From Pseudoroseomonas ludipueritiae (GTDB lineage: Bacteria > Pseudomonadota > Alphaproteobacteria > Acetobacterales > Acetobacteraceae): a stretch of DNA of 64,000 nucleotides. Positions 46,913-55,962 of the stretch are shown one piece after another. Position numbers and translations under genes: made by a program. The stretch's first letter is position 1, and the number at the start of each line of letters is the position of its first letter. The notes beneath the pieces are model-generated. The model had not been told where the DNA came from. It saw only the letters and a list, made by a program, of their open reading frames with translations, and ran no database searches. The stretch lies in contig NZ_JACTUZ010000001.1 of assembly GCF_014490445.1 (NCBI RefSeq), forward strand, positions 124,001 through 188,000, in the 5' to 3' direction.

Positions 46913-47848
46913 TCAGGCCGCCGGCAGCTTGGCGCGGGCGTCGTGGCGCGCGACGCGGGAGAGCAGGTACTCCACCTCCGCCTTCGCCGTGGCGCTCATC
47001 GCGGCGCCTGGCTTGCGCTGGGCGTCGGAGGCGATGATGCCGCGGCGCGCCATGATGTACTTGCGGATCGCCAGCCCCACCACCGGCTGCTGCTCGTAGC
47101 GCAGCAGCGGCAGGTGGGCGTCGAACAGGTCATGCGCCGCGTCGCGCTGGCCGGAGGAAGACAGCTTCACCAGGTCCACCAGCATGTCCGGGAAGGCATA
47201 GCCGGTCATGGCGCCGTCGGCGCCGCGCTCCACCTCGAAGTCCAGGAAGGCGCCGCCATTGCCGCACAGGATGGAGACGTGGCGCATCCCGTCCTTCTCG
47301 AAGTTCCGCAGGGCGGAGATCTTCTCGAGGCCGGGCCAGTCCTCGTGCTTCACCATGACGCAGGAGGGGTTGTCCGTGATGATCCGGCGCAGCACGCCCG
47401 GCGTCATCACCACCGTGAAGTTCAGCGGGAAGTCCTGCACGACGACGGGAATATCCTCGCCGATCGCTTCCACCGCCTGGCGGTAGTAGGTGACGATCTG
47501 GTCGTCGGTGCGCAGCGTGTTCGGCGGCGCGATCATCACGCCCGCGGCGCCCGCATCCATCGAGGCGCGCGCCAGCGCCCGCATGGCCGCGAAGCCCGGC
47601 GCCGAGACGCCCACCACCACCGGAATCGAGGAAGCCCGCTTCACGAAGCGCTTCGCCAGGTCCAGGGCTTCGCCGCCCTCCAGCTTGGGGGCCTCGCCCA
47701 TCACGCCCAGCACCGTCATGCCGGTGCTGCCGCATTCCACATAGAAGTCGGTCATGCGGTCCACCGAGGCCTCGTCGATGCGGCCATCGGGGTGGAAAGG
47801 CGTGGGGGCGATGGGGAAGACGCCCTTGGCGGTATTGTCGAGCAGCAT
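46913..47848 (-). CDS. dihydrodipicolinate synthase/N-acetylneuraminate lyase family aldolase
   Basis: A class I aldolase-fold protein (311 aa). The Schiff-base lysine is Lys167 in CVMVKHEDWPG, and the substrate carboxylate loop near residue 40 reads GSTGMTVLGVMGE. The conserved catalytic Tyr of the YNxP motif is replaced: the sequence reads QDFPLNF around Asp139, so it is unlikely to be the lysine-pathway DapA. It probably acts on another 2-oxo acid. It lies 31 nt downstream of the Gfo/Idh oxidoreductase gene, and the two likely form a catabolic operon. Confidence 0.85.
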   Translation of the reverse strand: MLLDNTAKGVFPIAPTPFHPDGRIDEASVDRMTDFYVECGSTGMTVLGVMGEAPKLEGGEALDLAKRFVKRASSIPVVVGVSAPGFAAMRALARASMDAGAAGVMIAPPNTLRTDDQIVTYYRQAVEAIGEDIPVVVQDFPLNFTVVMTPGVLRRIITDNPSCVMVKHEDWPGLEKISALRNFEKDGMRHVSILCGNGGAFLDFEVERGADGAMTGYAFPDMLVDLVKLSSSGQRDAAHDLFDAHLPLLRYEQQPVVGLAIRKYIMARRGIIASDAQRKPGAAMSATAKAEVEYLLSRVARHDARAKLPAA

Positions 47849-47879
47849 AGGAACTCTCCTGAGACGCGCCGCAGCCTAG

Positions 47880-48857
47880 TCAGGTGGCGGCGAAGGGCAA
47901 GCCCACGCCGGCAAGGGAAGCGCCGATCGCCGCTTCCACCCGCAGCGCGGCGTCCAGCGCGGCGCGACCGGCATGGCCATCCACCACGGCAGGCGTGCCA
48001 TTGACGCAGGCGGCGACGAAGGCGGCCTGCTCGGCCTCCAGGTTGTCGCGGTCTTGCCAGGAGAGGGTCTCGATGCCATGGCCGGGCAGTTGTTCCAGCG
48101 CCACGCCCTGGCCCTTGCGCACCAGCTTCAGCTCGCGCGCCAGGAAGTCGATACTGGCATAGCCCTCGGTGCCGAAGACCCGCAGGCGCCGCTCCATCTT
48201 CAGGCTGGCGCGGCTGGCGGTGACCGTCGCCTGGGCGCCGCCCGCGAAGCGCAGCCGGGCATTGGCGATGTCCACCCGGCCCGAGCAGACGGCCGTGCCC
48301 ACCGCCTGCACATCCTCCACCGCGCCACCGGCCAGGGAGATCACCAGGTCCAGGTCATGGATCATCAGGTCCAGCACGACCGAGACATCCAGCCCGCGCG
48401 GCCGGAAGGGGGCGATCCGCACCGCTTCCATATAAAGCGGCCGCCCGACGCCAGCCGAGGAGAGCAGCGTGGCGAAGCCGGCGCCGAAGCGCTCCACATG
48501 CCCGACTTGCAGAACACGCTTCGCGGAGGCCGCCAGGGCTACCAGCGCATCCGCCTGATCCAGCGTGGCGGCGATGGGCTTTTCCACGAAGACATGCTTG
48601 CCGGCCTTCAGCACCGCCGCGGCCAGTTCGAAATGGAAGGCGGTGGGGGCGGCGACGATCAGGGCCTCGGCGGCGCCAATCAGCTCCTCCGTCTGCCAGA
48701 CCCGCGTGCCGGCCTCCCCCGCCACCAGGGCGGCGCGCTCCGGGCTGGCATCGGCCAGGCCGAGGAACTCGACCTTCCCCTCTCCCGCCGCCTTGGCCGC
48801 CTTCAGCGCGTGGAAGCGGCCGAAATGCCCCGCTCCCAGGATCCCCAGCTTCAGCAT
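47880..48857 (-). CDS. Gfo/Idh/MocA family oxidoreductase
   Basis: A 325-residue NAD(P)-dependent oxidoreductase. The Rossmann motif GILGAGHFGRFHA opens the protein, the catalytic-lysine segment VEKPIAATLDQAD follows, and the C-terminal domain holds the substrate-binding IHDLDLVISL. Family substrates are sugars, inositols and nucleotide sugars; specificity cannot be read here. I start at ATG 48857, preceded by GGAGGG, rather than at 48920, because the glycine motif then sits at the usual position. Divergent from secD (131 bp). Confidence 0.88.
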   Translation of the reverse strand: MLKLGILGAGHFGRFHALKAAKAAGEGKVEFLGLADASPERAALVAGEAGTRVWQTEELIGAAEALIVAAPTAFHFELAAAVLKAGKHVFVEKPIAATLDQADALVALAASAKRVLQVGHVERFGAGFATLLSSAGVGRPLYMEAVRIAPFRPRGLDVSVVLDLMIHDLDLVISLAGGAVEDVQAVGTAVCSGRVDIANARLRFAGGAQATVTASRASLKMERRLRVFGTEGYASIDFLARELKLVRKGQGVALEQLPGHGIETLSWQDRDNLEAEQAAFVAACVNGTPAVVDGHAGRAALDAALRVEAAIGASLAGVGLPFAAT

Positions 48858-48988
48858 CGCACCCTCCGCGCCATTCAACCGATGGCTGCGGCCTGTAGCA
48901 GAGTGTGGCGCCGCGCGCATGGTGGCTTGCGTCGGGCGGCCTGGGACAGCATGTTCCGCACCCTCTAAACTGGGGGGCCTTTCCGGCC

Positions 48989-50575
48989 ATGCTGTACTTC
49001 GCGCGGTGGAAGGTCGCCGCCATCCTGGGCGTCATCCTCCTGGGCGTGCTTCTCACGCTGCCCAACCTGTTTCCGCGTGCATCGATCCCGTCCTGGCTGC
49101 CGGCGCGGCAGATCTCGCTGGGCCTCGACCTGCGCGGCGGCTCCTACCTCCTGCTGGAGGTCGATACGGCGGCCGTGGTGAAGGAGCGCCTCGAAAGCCT
49201 GGCCGATGCCACCCGCACGCGGCTGCGGCAGGCCAATGTCGGCTATGTCAACCTCACCACCCAGCCGGATGAGCGCCGCCTCTCCTTCCGCCTGCGCGAC
49301 CCTGGCCAGTCCGAGGCCGCGCTGGCGGCACTGCGGGAGCTGGCCAATCCGGTGCCCATCGGCGGCGGCGCGACGGCACCGGACATCGACATCGCCGCGA
49401 CGCCGGAAGGCGTGGTCAGCGCCACCATCAGCGAGGCCGCCCTGCGCGCCCGCGCCTCTGGCGCCGTGGAACAGTCGGTCGAGATCGTCCGCCGCCGTAT
49501 CGACGAGAGCGGCACCTCGGAGGCGTTGATCGCCCGCCAGGGCAGCAGCCGCATCCTGGTGCAGCTTCCGGGCGTCGAGGACCCGAACCGCATCAAGGAA
49601 CTGCTGGGCCGCACCGCCCGCATGACCTTCCGCCTGCTGGACGAGAACGCCAACCCGAGCGCCGCCACCCCGCCCCCGGGTGTCGAGTTCCTGGAGGGTG
49701 AGCAGCCCGGCCAGCGCTACGCGGTGCGCCGGCGCATCGAGGTGGATGGCGCCAATCTCTCCGACGCCCGTACCGGCCAGAACCCGCAGACCGGCGAATG
49801 GGTGGTGAACTTCACCTTCGACAGCCTCGGTACCCGCCGCTTCGCCGAGATCACCCGCCAGAATGTCGGCCGGCCCTTCGCCGTGGTGCTGGACAACAAG
49901 GTCATCACCGCGCCGGTGATCCGCGAGCCTATCACGGGCGGCAGCGGCCAGATCAGCGGCAGCTTCAACGCGGCCTCGGCCAATGACCTGGCCGTGCTGC
50001 TGCGCGCCGGCGCCCTGCCCGCCCCGCTGACGGTGGTGGAAGAGCGTACCGTCGGCCCCGAGCTGGGCGCCGACGCCATCCGCGCCGGCCTGCTGAGCCT
50101 CGCCGCCGGCGCCGCCTTCGTCTTCCTCTACATGGGCCTGGCCTATGGCCTGCTCGGCTGGTTCGCCAATGTGGCGCTGCTGGTCAACCTGCTGCTGATG
50201 GCGGCCGGGCTCTCGGTGCTGGAAGCGACGCTGACGCTACCGGGCATCGCGGGCGTGGTGCTGACCCTGGGCACGGCACTGGACGCCAATATCCTGATCA
50301 ACGAGCGCATCCGTGAGGAAACGCGGCTGGGCAAGCCGCCGGCCAGCGCGCTGGAGGCCGGCTTCACCAAGGCCTCCGGCACCATCATGGACAGCAACCT
50401 GACCAACCTGATCGCCATGGCCTGCCTCTATGGCTTCGGCTCCGGCCCGGTGCGCGGCTTCGCCATCACGGTCGCCATCGGCACGGTGGTGCAGATGTGG
50501 ACGGCCACGACGCTGGTGCGCCTGTTCGTTTCCTGGTGGTACCGCGCGCGTCGCCCGCGCACGCTGCCGGTGTAA
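48989..50575 (+). CDS. secD: protein translocase subunit SecD
   Basis: A 528-residue inner-membrane subunit of the SecDF complex, which uses proton motive force to complete protein export. One N-terminal helix (8-28) is followed by the signature LGLDLRGGSYLLLEVD, the large periplasmic P1 domain, then five C-terminal helices with GTALDANILINERIREE. ATG 48989 is chosen because the protein begins with the conserved LYFARWKVAAILG. secF follows after 12 nt. yajC is not adjacent. Confidence 0.96.
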   Translation: MLYFARWKVAAILGVILLGVLLTLPNLFPRASIPSWLPARQISLGLDLRGGSYLLLEVDTAAVVKERLESLADATRTRLRQANVGYVNLTTQPDERRLSFRLRDPGQSEAALAALRELANPVPIGGGATAPDIDIAATPEGVVSATISEAALRARASGAVEQSVEIVRRRIDESGTSEALIARQGSSRILVQLPGVEDPNRIKELLGRTARMTFRLLDENANPSAATPPPGVEFLEGEQPGQRYAVRRRIEVDGANLSDARTGQNPQTGEWVVNFTFDSLGTRRFAEITRQNVGRPFAVVLDNKVITAPVIREPITGGSGQISGSFNAASANDLAVLLRAGALPAPLTVVEERTVGPELGADAIRAGLLSLAAGAAFVFLYMGLAYGLLGWFANVALLVNLLLMAAGLSVLEATLTLPGIAGVVLTLGTALDANILINERIREETRLGKPPASALEAGFTKASGTIMDSNLTNLIAMACLYGFGSGPVRGFAITVAIGTVVQMWTATTLVRLFVSWWYRARRPRTLPV

Positions 50576-50587
50576 GGGGTTTCGCTC

Positions 50588-51544
50588 ATGTTCCTCGCAC
50601 GCCCCCTGTTCCGGCTGGTGCCGGACGACACCAAGATCCCCTTCATGAAGGGGCGCAAGATCGGCATCGCCTTCTCGGTCTTCCTGTCCATCGCCTCGGT
50701 GATCCTGGCCTTCTACCCCGGGCTGGAGAAGGGCATCGACTTCCGCGGCGGTATCGTCATGGAAGTCCGCGCCCCGGGGCCGGCGAACCTGGGTGCCCTG
50801 CGCGACGCGACTGACGGCCTGGGCCTGGGCGATGTCGGCCTGCAACAGTTCGGCTCGGAAAGCGACGTGCTGCTGCGCCTGCCCGTGCAGGGCGACGAGG
50901 CGGCCACCCAGAACGCCGTCAACAGCGTCCGCGCCGCGCTGGAAACCGCCGCCCCCGGCACCCGCATCCTGCGGACCGAGGCGGTAGGCAACCGCGTCAG
51001 CGGTGAGCTTTTCACCGGCAGCCTGATCGCGCTCGGTATCTCGATGCTGGCGATGATGGTCTATATCTGGGTGCGCTTCGAATGGCAGTTCGCAGTGGGC
51101 GCGATTGTCACGCTGCTGCTGGAAACCACCAAGGTCATCGGCTTCCTGGCTGTCACGCGCCTGGAGTTCAACCTGACGACAGTGGCGGCGGTGCTGACCA
51201 TCATCGGCTTCTCGGTCAACGACAAGGTCGTGGTCTATGACCGGATGCGGGAGAACCTGCGCAAGTACAAGACCATGCCGCTGCGGAACCTGATCGACAA
51301 GTCGATCAACGAGACGCTGAACCGCACCCTCGGCACTTCCATGACGCTGCTGCTCTCGGCCGTGCCTTTGGCTCTGTTCGGTGGCGATGCTTTGTCGGGC
51401 TTCGCCATCACCATGGTCTTCGGCATCGTCACCTCGGCCTCTTCCTCGATCTTCATCGCTGCGCCGATCCTGCTCTTCCTGGGAGAGAACCGGCTGCGCC
51501 GTGGCACGGAAGCCGCCACGGCCTCCGCCGCGGCATCCCGCTGA
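50588..51544 (+). CDS. secF: protein translocase subunit SecF
   Basis: A partner of SecD (318 aa). It has an N-terminal helix (25-43), the motif GIDFRGGIVMEV, then five helices containing VYIWVRFEWQFAVGAIV and IGFSVNDKVVVYDRMREN. Normal family length. The operon ends with a GC-rich hairpin shortly after the stop. Confidence 0.96.
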   Translation: MFLARPLFRLVPDDTKIPFMKGRKIGIAFSVFLSIASVILAFYPGLEKGIDFRGGIVMEVRAPGPANLGALRDATDGLGLGDVGLQQFGSESDVLLRLPVQGDEAATQNAVNSVRAALETAAPGTRILRTEAVGNRVSGELFTGSLIALGISMLAMMVYIWVRFEWQFAVGAIVTLLLETTKVIGFLAVTRLEFNLTTVAAVLTIIGFSVNDKVVVYDRMRENLRKYKTMPLRNLIDKSINETLNRTLGTSMTLLLSAVPLALFGGDALSGFAITMVFGIVTSASSSIFIAAPILLFLGENRLRRGTEAATASAAASR

Positions 51545-51551
51545 GCGACTC

Positions 51552-51575
51552 GCCCCGGCCGGTAATGGCCGGGGC
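51552..51575 (+). terminator. stem-loop after secDF
   Basis: Perfect 9-bp stem GCCCCGGCC (51552-51560) and GGCCGGGGC (51567-51575) with a 6-nt loop, starting 8 nt after the secF stop. No T-run follows immediately. Confidence 0.55.
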
Positions 51576-51711
51576 CGTTCAGCTCCCGTGCCGCGATATG
51601 AGACAGATCAGAATAACGCCCAAGAATCTCCAGTATACTAAAAGCTAATTACGGCCATCTTTACGTGCGGTGTTTATCTAACAGGAAAATGCTCGCAAAC
51701 TGAGACAAAGC

Positions 51712-51741
51712 TTGGCGTTGCTGCGGGGCCTGGACTACATA
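51712..51741 (+). promoter_or_regulatory. candidate promoter of the EAL-domain gene
   Basis: TTGGCG (51712-51717), 18-nt spacer, TACATA (51736-51741), 25 nt before the ATG at 51766. It lies at the end of an AT-rich spacer (about 51600-51710) in which no gene was seen. Confidence 0.4.
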
Positions 51742-51765
51742 AAGGCGGCTCCCTGGAGATGTGCC

Positions 51766-52944
51766 ATGTCCCTGCGCTTTCGTTCGGCAAGGTCGGACGA
51801 AGCCCAAATGCTGCTGCTGGCGCGCGATCCACATGTGATCTCCGCGACCCGGCAGGCTGCCAAAGGCCTGAAGCGCCGCCCGCCTCTGCTGGTGCATGAG
51901 GAGCGCGATGTGCTGGCGCATCTCTTCTCATCCGGTGAGCCACCACGCCAGATCGTCTGCCAGGCTTCCGCGGCAGGCTCCAGTTGGCCGGCCCTGGTGG
52001 CCACGGCCTCCGACCCCTTCGGCCTGACCAAAATGGTGGTGATCGGCGATTCCGCGCAGCCGGGGGGTGATGAGGGCCAGATGCCGCCGGGCGTCACATG
52101 GTCGGCCGCCGAGCCAGTATCGCTGGCCCGCGCCCTGCAGCAGGCGGCACGGTTCAAGGCGCAGGTGCCCACCGACAACCCGCAGGATCTTGCTGTCGGC
52201 CTGAAGCGGGGTGAGATCGCCGTCCGCTACCAGCCGGTGGTCCGCGTCGCTGACCGGCGCGTGGTGCTGCTGGAAGGCCTCGCCCGGTGGCAGCGGCGCG
52301 ACGATACCCCGTTGAGCCCCGATGCCTTCGTGCCGCTGGCGGAGCGGAGCGGGTTGGGCCGGGCGCTCTCCATCGCCGTGGCGCAGCGCGCCTTCATGGA
52401 ACTGGCCGCCGCCCCCGCCCGCGTCGGCGCCGCCCTGGCGCTGAACCTGCCACTGGCCGTGCTGGTGGAGCGGGATGTGCTGGCCTGGCTGAAAGAACTG
52501 CTGGCGGCGACGCGCTTCCCACCTTCCGCCCTGGTGCTGGAACTAACGGAAACCTCCCCGGTGCTGGATCGGCCGGCATTGCGGCGGGCGCTGGAGCGGC
52601 TCCGCAGCGCGGGCTTCCCCGTGCTGGTGGACGACATGGAGATCAACGACAACCGCGGCTGGCTGCTGTCCCTGCCCTTCTCCGGCATCAAGCTGGACCG
52701 GATGCTGGTCTCCGCCCTGCCGACGCGGCGCCGTGCCCGGGCGGAGGTGCAGAGGCTGGTACGGCTGGCCCATGCCGGCGGCATGACCGTGACGGCCGAA
52801 GGCGTCTCCAATCCCCGGCTCTGGCAGGCGGTGGCGGCGGCCGGCGTGGACCATGCGCAGGGCTATGCCATCGCCCGCCCGCTGCCCGCGCTGGCGCTGC
52901 CTGCCTGGCACTCCGCCTGGCAGGCGCACCTCCGGCGGCGCTAA
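51766..52944 (+). CDS. EAL-domain protein with atypical loop 6
   Basis: 392 residues. Residues 1-130 have no family I recognise; about 145-385 form an EAL domain. The residues used for c-di-GMP hydrolysis are mostly present: Glu in EGLARW (EGL instead of EAL), Asn in ALALNLP, Glu in ELTETSP, the Asp pair in VDDMEIND, Lys in IKLDRM, Glu in TAEGVSN and Gln in AQGYAIARP. The loop-6 consensus DFGTGYSS is replaced by DMEINDNRG, which may impair activity or dimerisation, so it may be a phosphodiesterase or a c-di-GMP sensor. GGAG at 51755-51758 sets the start. Confidence 0.82.
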   Translation: MSLRFRSARSDEAQMLLLARDPHVISATRQAAKGLKRRPPLLVHEERDVLAHLFSSGEPPRQIVCQASAAGSSWPALVATASDPFGLTKMVVIGDSAQPGGDEGQMPPGVTWSAAEPVSLARALQQAARFKAQVPTDNPQDLAVGLKRGEIAVRYQPVVRVADRRVVLLEGLARWQRRDDTPLSPDAFVPLAERSGLGRALSIAVAQRAFMELAAAPARVGAALALNLPLAVLVERDVLAWLKELLAATRFPPSALVLELTETSPVLDRPALRRALERLRSAGFPVLVDDMEINDNRGWLLSLPFSGIKLDRMLVSALPTRRRARAEVQRLVRLAHAGGMTVTAEGVSNPRLWQAVAAAGVDHAQGYAIARPLPALALPAWHSAWQAHLRRR

Positions 52945-52948
52945 GGCC

Positions 52949-54121
52949 TCAGTTGCCGTAAACCTCGCGATAGAGCGCGATGATCTCGGCCGCGGTCGGC
53001 ACGCGCGGATTGTTCCCAGGGCTGCCGGAGGCGAGAGCCTGCTCCGCCATCAGCTCCAGCAGTGAGTCGAAGCGGTCCTGCGGAATGCCATAGGCCCGGG
53101 GCGTCGGCACGCCCAGTTCCTCGTTCAGGGCGCGCAGCTCGTCCAGCAGCAGGGCGCCAGCCTCCGCATCGGGCGTCCCGGCGGGCGCGACGCCCATGAC
53201 CCGCGCCGCCTCGGCATAGCGTGGCAGGCCGGCCTCCAGGCCGAAGGCGGTGATGGCCGGCAGCAGCATGGCGTTGGAAAGCCCGTGCGGCACATGGAAA
53301 TGCGCGCCCAGCGGCCGGCTCATGCCATGCACCAGGGCCACGGAACTGTTGGAGAAGGCCAGCCCGGCCAGGGTCGCGCCTTCCATCATGGCGGCGCGGG
53401 CGGCGCGGTTCTGCGGCTCGGCATAGGCGGTGCGCAGATTGGCGGCGATCAGCCGCATCGCCGCCTGGGCATAGATGTCGGAGACGCTGTTGGCACGGGC
53501 GCTGACATAGGCTTCCAGCGCGTGAGTCAGGCTGTCGATGCCGGTATCGGCCGTCACGCGCGCCGGGACGCTGAAGGTCAGTTCGTAATCCACCACCGCC
53601 GCCAGCGGCAGCGCGCCGAGACCGGCGATCAGCATCTTCTCGTCATGCTGCGTATCGGTGACGATGGTGAATCGCGTAGCCTCGCTGCCCGTGCCGGCGG
53701 TGGTGGGCACGCAGATCACCGGCAATGCCGCACGGTCGGCCGAGGCCGGCACCTTGAAATCCCGCATGCTCTGCCCCGGCGCCGCCGCGGCGAGGATGGC
53801 GATGGCCTTGGCCGTATCCATGGGGCTGCCGCCACCAAAGCCGATCAGGCAATCGAAATCCCCCGCCCGCAATGCCTCCACGCCAGCCTGCACCACGGTA
53901 TCCGTGGGGTCCGGCACGGTCTCGGAGAAGACGCTGGTGGCGATGCCGGCACCCTTCAGCGGCGCCAGTGCCCGCTCCACCGTGCCGGAGGAGACCATCC
54001 AGGGGTCCGTCACCAGCAGGGGGCGCGAAAGGCCGAATTCCGCCAGCAGCGCGGGCAGCTTCGCCAGAGCCCCGCCGCCGATCAGCAGCTTTCGGGGGGC
54101 GACGAGGGAAATCGGGGTCAT
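52949..54121 (-). CDS. iron-containing alcohol dehydrogenase
   Basis: A 390-residue group III (Fe-type) NAD-dependent dehydrogenase. The NAD segment [15 protein letters not shown] and [13 protein letters not shown] are diagnostic. Metal ligands lie in [33 protein letters not shown] and [14 protein letters not shown]. It reduces or oxidises small alcohols and aldehydes; the true substrate is unknown. It is a monocistronic minus-strand gene, convergent with the EAL gene (4-nt gap) and divergent from ynfA (125 bp). Confidence 0.93.
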   Translation of the reverse strand: MTPISLVAPRKLLIGGGALAKLPALLAEFGLSRPLLVTDPWMVSSGTVERALAPLKGAGIATSVFSETVPDPTDTVVQAGVEALRAGDFDCLIGFGGGSPMDTAKAIAILAAAAPGQSMRDFKVPASADRAALPVICVPTTAGTGSEATRFTIVTDTQHDEKMLIAGLGALPLAAVVDYELTFSVPARVTADTGIDSLTHALEAYVSARANSVSDIYAQAAMRLIAANLRTAYAEPQNRAARAAMMEGATLAGLAFSNSSVALVHGMSRPLGAHFHVPHGLSNAMLLPAITAFGLEAGLPRYAEAARVMGVAPAGTPDAEAGALLLDELRALNEELGVPTPRAYGIPQDRFDSLLELMAEQALASGSPGNNPRVPTAAEIIALYREVYGN

Positions 54122-54246
54122 GCTTGTCAGTTCCTCCTGCCAGCGCGGAGATTCGGTCCGCGTCCTTCCTGGCAGGATCGGGCAGAATGGGCGGCAGGTC
54201 CACGCCGGGCATTGCGGCCTGCGGCGCGCCGGGCAAGGCTGCGGGC

Positions 54247-54576
54247 ATGACGCGCACCCTTCTGCTCTATGTCGCTGCCGCGCTGGCGGAGATCGCCGGT
54301 TGCTTCGGCTTCTGGGCTTGGCTGCGGCTGGGGCGCGGCCCGCTCTGGGCCCTTGGCGGGGTGGTTTCGCTGGTTGCCTTTGCCTGGCTGCTGACTCGCG
54401 CAGAGACGGATGCGGCGGGGCGCGCCTATGCGGCCTATGGCGGGGTTTATGTGGCGGCCTCGCTGCTCTGGCTCTGGGGCGCCGAAGGCGTGCGTCCGGA
54501 CCGATGGGACCTGCTCGGCGTCGGGCTGTGCCTGGCCGGCACAGCTGTTATCCTTCTGGCGCCCAGGGGAGGCTGA
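54247..54576 (+). CDS. YnfA/UPF0060 family membrane protein
   Basis: A 109-residue protein with four hydrophobic helices, similar in fold to small multidrug-resistance transporters. Family signature: [15 protein letters not shown] near residue 15 and [18 protein letters not shown] near residue 62. Cellular role unsettled. ATG 54247 is chosen; the open frame upstream is antisense to the dehydrogenase gene. Its stop lies in a short hairpin shared with the convergent MFS gene. Confidence 0.92.
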   Translation: MTRTLLLYVAAALAEIAGCFGFWAWLRLGRGPLWALGGVVSLVAFAWLLTRAETDAAGRAYAAYGGVYVAASLLWLWGAEGVRPDRWDLLGVGLCLAGTAVILLAPRGG

Positions 54577-54589
54577 GGGCGCTTCAGCC
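54571..54589. terminator. short dyad joining the ynfA and MFS stop codons
   Basis: GGCTGA (54571-54576) and TCAGCC (54584-54589) form a 6-bp stem, plus one possible G-U pair. Each arm contains the stop codon of one of the two convergent genes. Modest stability, no T-tract. Confidence 0.35.
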
Positions 54590-55792
54590 CGCCACCGGCC
54601 GCAGCCTGGCCAGCCGCAAGCCCGCCACCAGTGCCAGAACAAGGCAGCCGCCGACCACCCAGGTAACGCCGGCCCAGCCGCCCGAGGCCCAGGCCAGCCC
54701 ACCTGCCGCCCCCACGATGCTGGAGCCCATGTAGTAGCAGAAGAGATAAAGCGAGGAGGCCTGTGCCCGTGCCACCTTGGCCCGCCGCCCCACCCAGGAG
54801 CTGGACAAGGAATGGGCGCCGAAGAAGCAGAAGGTGACGATGGCGATGCCGGCGATGACCGCCAGCAGCGACTGCAGGGCCATCAGCCCCAGCCCGCCCA
54901 GCATGGCCAGCAGCACGATCCACAGCAGCCGCCGCCGCCCGAAGCGATCCGCGAGGCCGCCCACGAAGGTCGAGCTGCCGATGCCCACGAGATAGACGGT
55001 GAAGACCAGCCCTACCGTGGCGTGGCTCAGGGAATAGGGCGGCGCCAGCAGGCGGTAGCCGATGTAGTTGTAGACGGTGACGAAGGACCCCATCAGCAGG
55101 AAGCCTTCCAGGAACAGCCAGCGCAGCCCGCCATCCCGCAGGTGCAGCGCGAAGTTCTCCGCCAGGCCGCGCAGGGCCAGTGGCCGCGCCTTGAAGTGGC
55201 GCGAGGGTGGCAGGCATTGCCAGAAGATCACCGAGGCCACCAGCCCTAGCGCGCCGATGCCGCCAATGGCCAGCCGCCAGCCGCCCCATTCCATCAGCAG
55301 GCCGGTGATCACCCGCCCCAGCATCCCGCCCAGAGCGGAGCCGCTGATATAGAGCCCCATCGCATAGCCCGAGGAGCGCGGGTGCACTTCCTCAGCGATA
55401 AAGGCCATGGCCACGGCTGGCAGGCCGCTAAGCAGGATGCCCTGCACCATGCGCAAGGACAGGAAAGTTCCCCAGCCCGGCATGAAGGCGCAGGCGACCG
55501 TGATGGCGGAGGAGGCGAAAACCGAGACCAGCATCACCGGCTTCCGCCCCACCGCCTCGGACAAGGCACTGGCCACCAGCATGCACACCGCCATGGCCGC
55601 CGTTGGCAGGGAAAGCGAAAGGCTGCTGGCGGCTGGGCTGACGCCGAATTCGGCCGAGAAGACCGGCATCAGGGGCTGCACGCAGTACAGCAGCGCGAAG
55701 GTCGCGATGCCGGCGCAAAGGAAAGCGAGATTCGTCCGCAGGAAGGCAGCGGTCCCGCGCTCGATGTAAGGCGCTTCGGCTGAGACAGTCAT
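54584..55792 (-). CDS. MFS transporter, YnfM-like
   Basis: A 12-helix major facilitator protein (402 aa). The first helices read FLCAGIATFALLYCVQPLMP, with SLSLPTAAMAV and the MFS loop 2-3 pattern SEAVGRKPVML. The C-terminal half has GGLADRFGRRRLLW. The combination resembles E. coli YnfM. The substrate is unknown. ATG 55792 is preceded by GGTGG; 55804 is a possible start. The divergent LysR gene and the operator between them indicate LysR control, the same arrangement as ynfL-ynfM in E. coli. Confidence 0.88.
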   Translation of the reverse strand: MTVSAEAPYIERGTAAFLRTNLAFLCAGIATFALLYCVQPLMPVFSAEFGVSPAASSLSLSLPTAAMAVCMLVASALSEAVGRKPVMLVSVFASSAITVACAFMPGWGTFLSLRMVQGILLSGLPAVAMAFIAEEVHPRSSGYAMGLYISGSALGGMLGRVITGLLMEWGGWRLAIGGIGALGLVASVIFWQCLPPSRHFKARPLALRGLAENFALHLRDGGLRWLFLEGFLLMGSFVTVYNYIGYRLLAPPYSLSHATVGLVFTVYLVGIGSSTFVGGLADRFGRRRLLWIVLLAMLGGLGLMALQSLLAVIAGIAIVTFCFFGAHSLSSSWVGRRAKVARAQASSLYLFCYYMGSSIVGAAGGLAWASGGWAGVTWVVGGCLVLALVAGLRLARLRPVAG

Positions 55793-55911
55793 GGGCGCCA
55801 CCATGGCAGGCACGAGCGCGGAATAGGCTTGTTCATGGGTGGTCCCGGTAGCTGCGGTGCAGCATGCCCGCGCCGGAGGGCTTGCCACCAGACCGCCAAG
55901 GCCGCGAAATA

Positions 55912-55928
55912 ATTCGGCCGGACCGAAT
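55912..55928. promoter_or_regulatory. LysR-type operator (T-N11-A dyad)
   Basis: ATTCGG (55912-55917), 5-nt spacer, CCGAAT (55923-55928), a perfect 6-bp inverted repeat in which T55914 and A55926 are 11 nt apart. This is the classic recognition pattern of LysR regulators, in the spacer between the divergent MFS and LysR genes. Confidence 0.65.
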
Positions 55929-55962
55929 ACTGTCTTCCACAATCCTCGAAAGGGTGCTCCGG

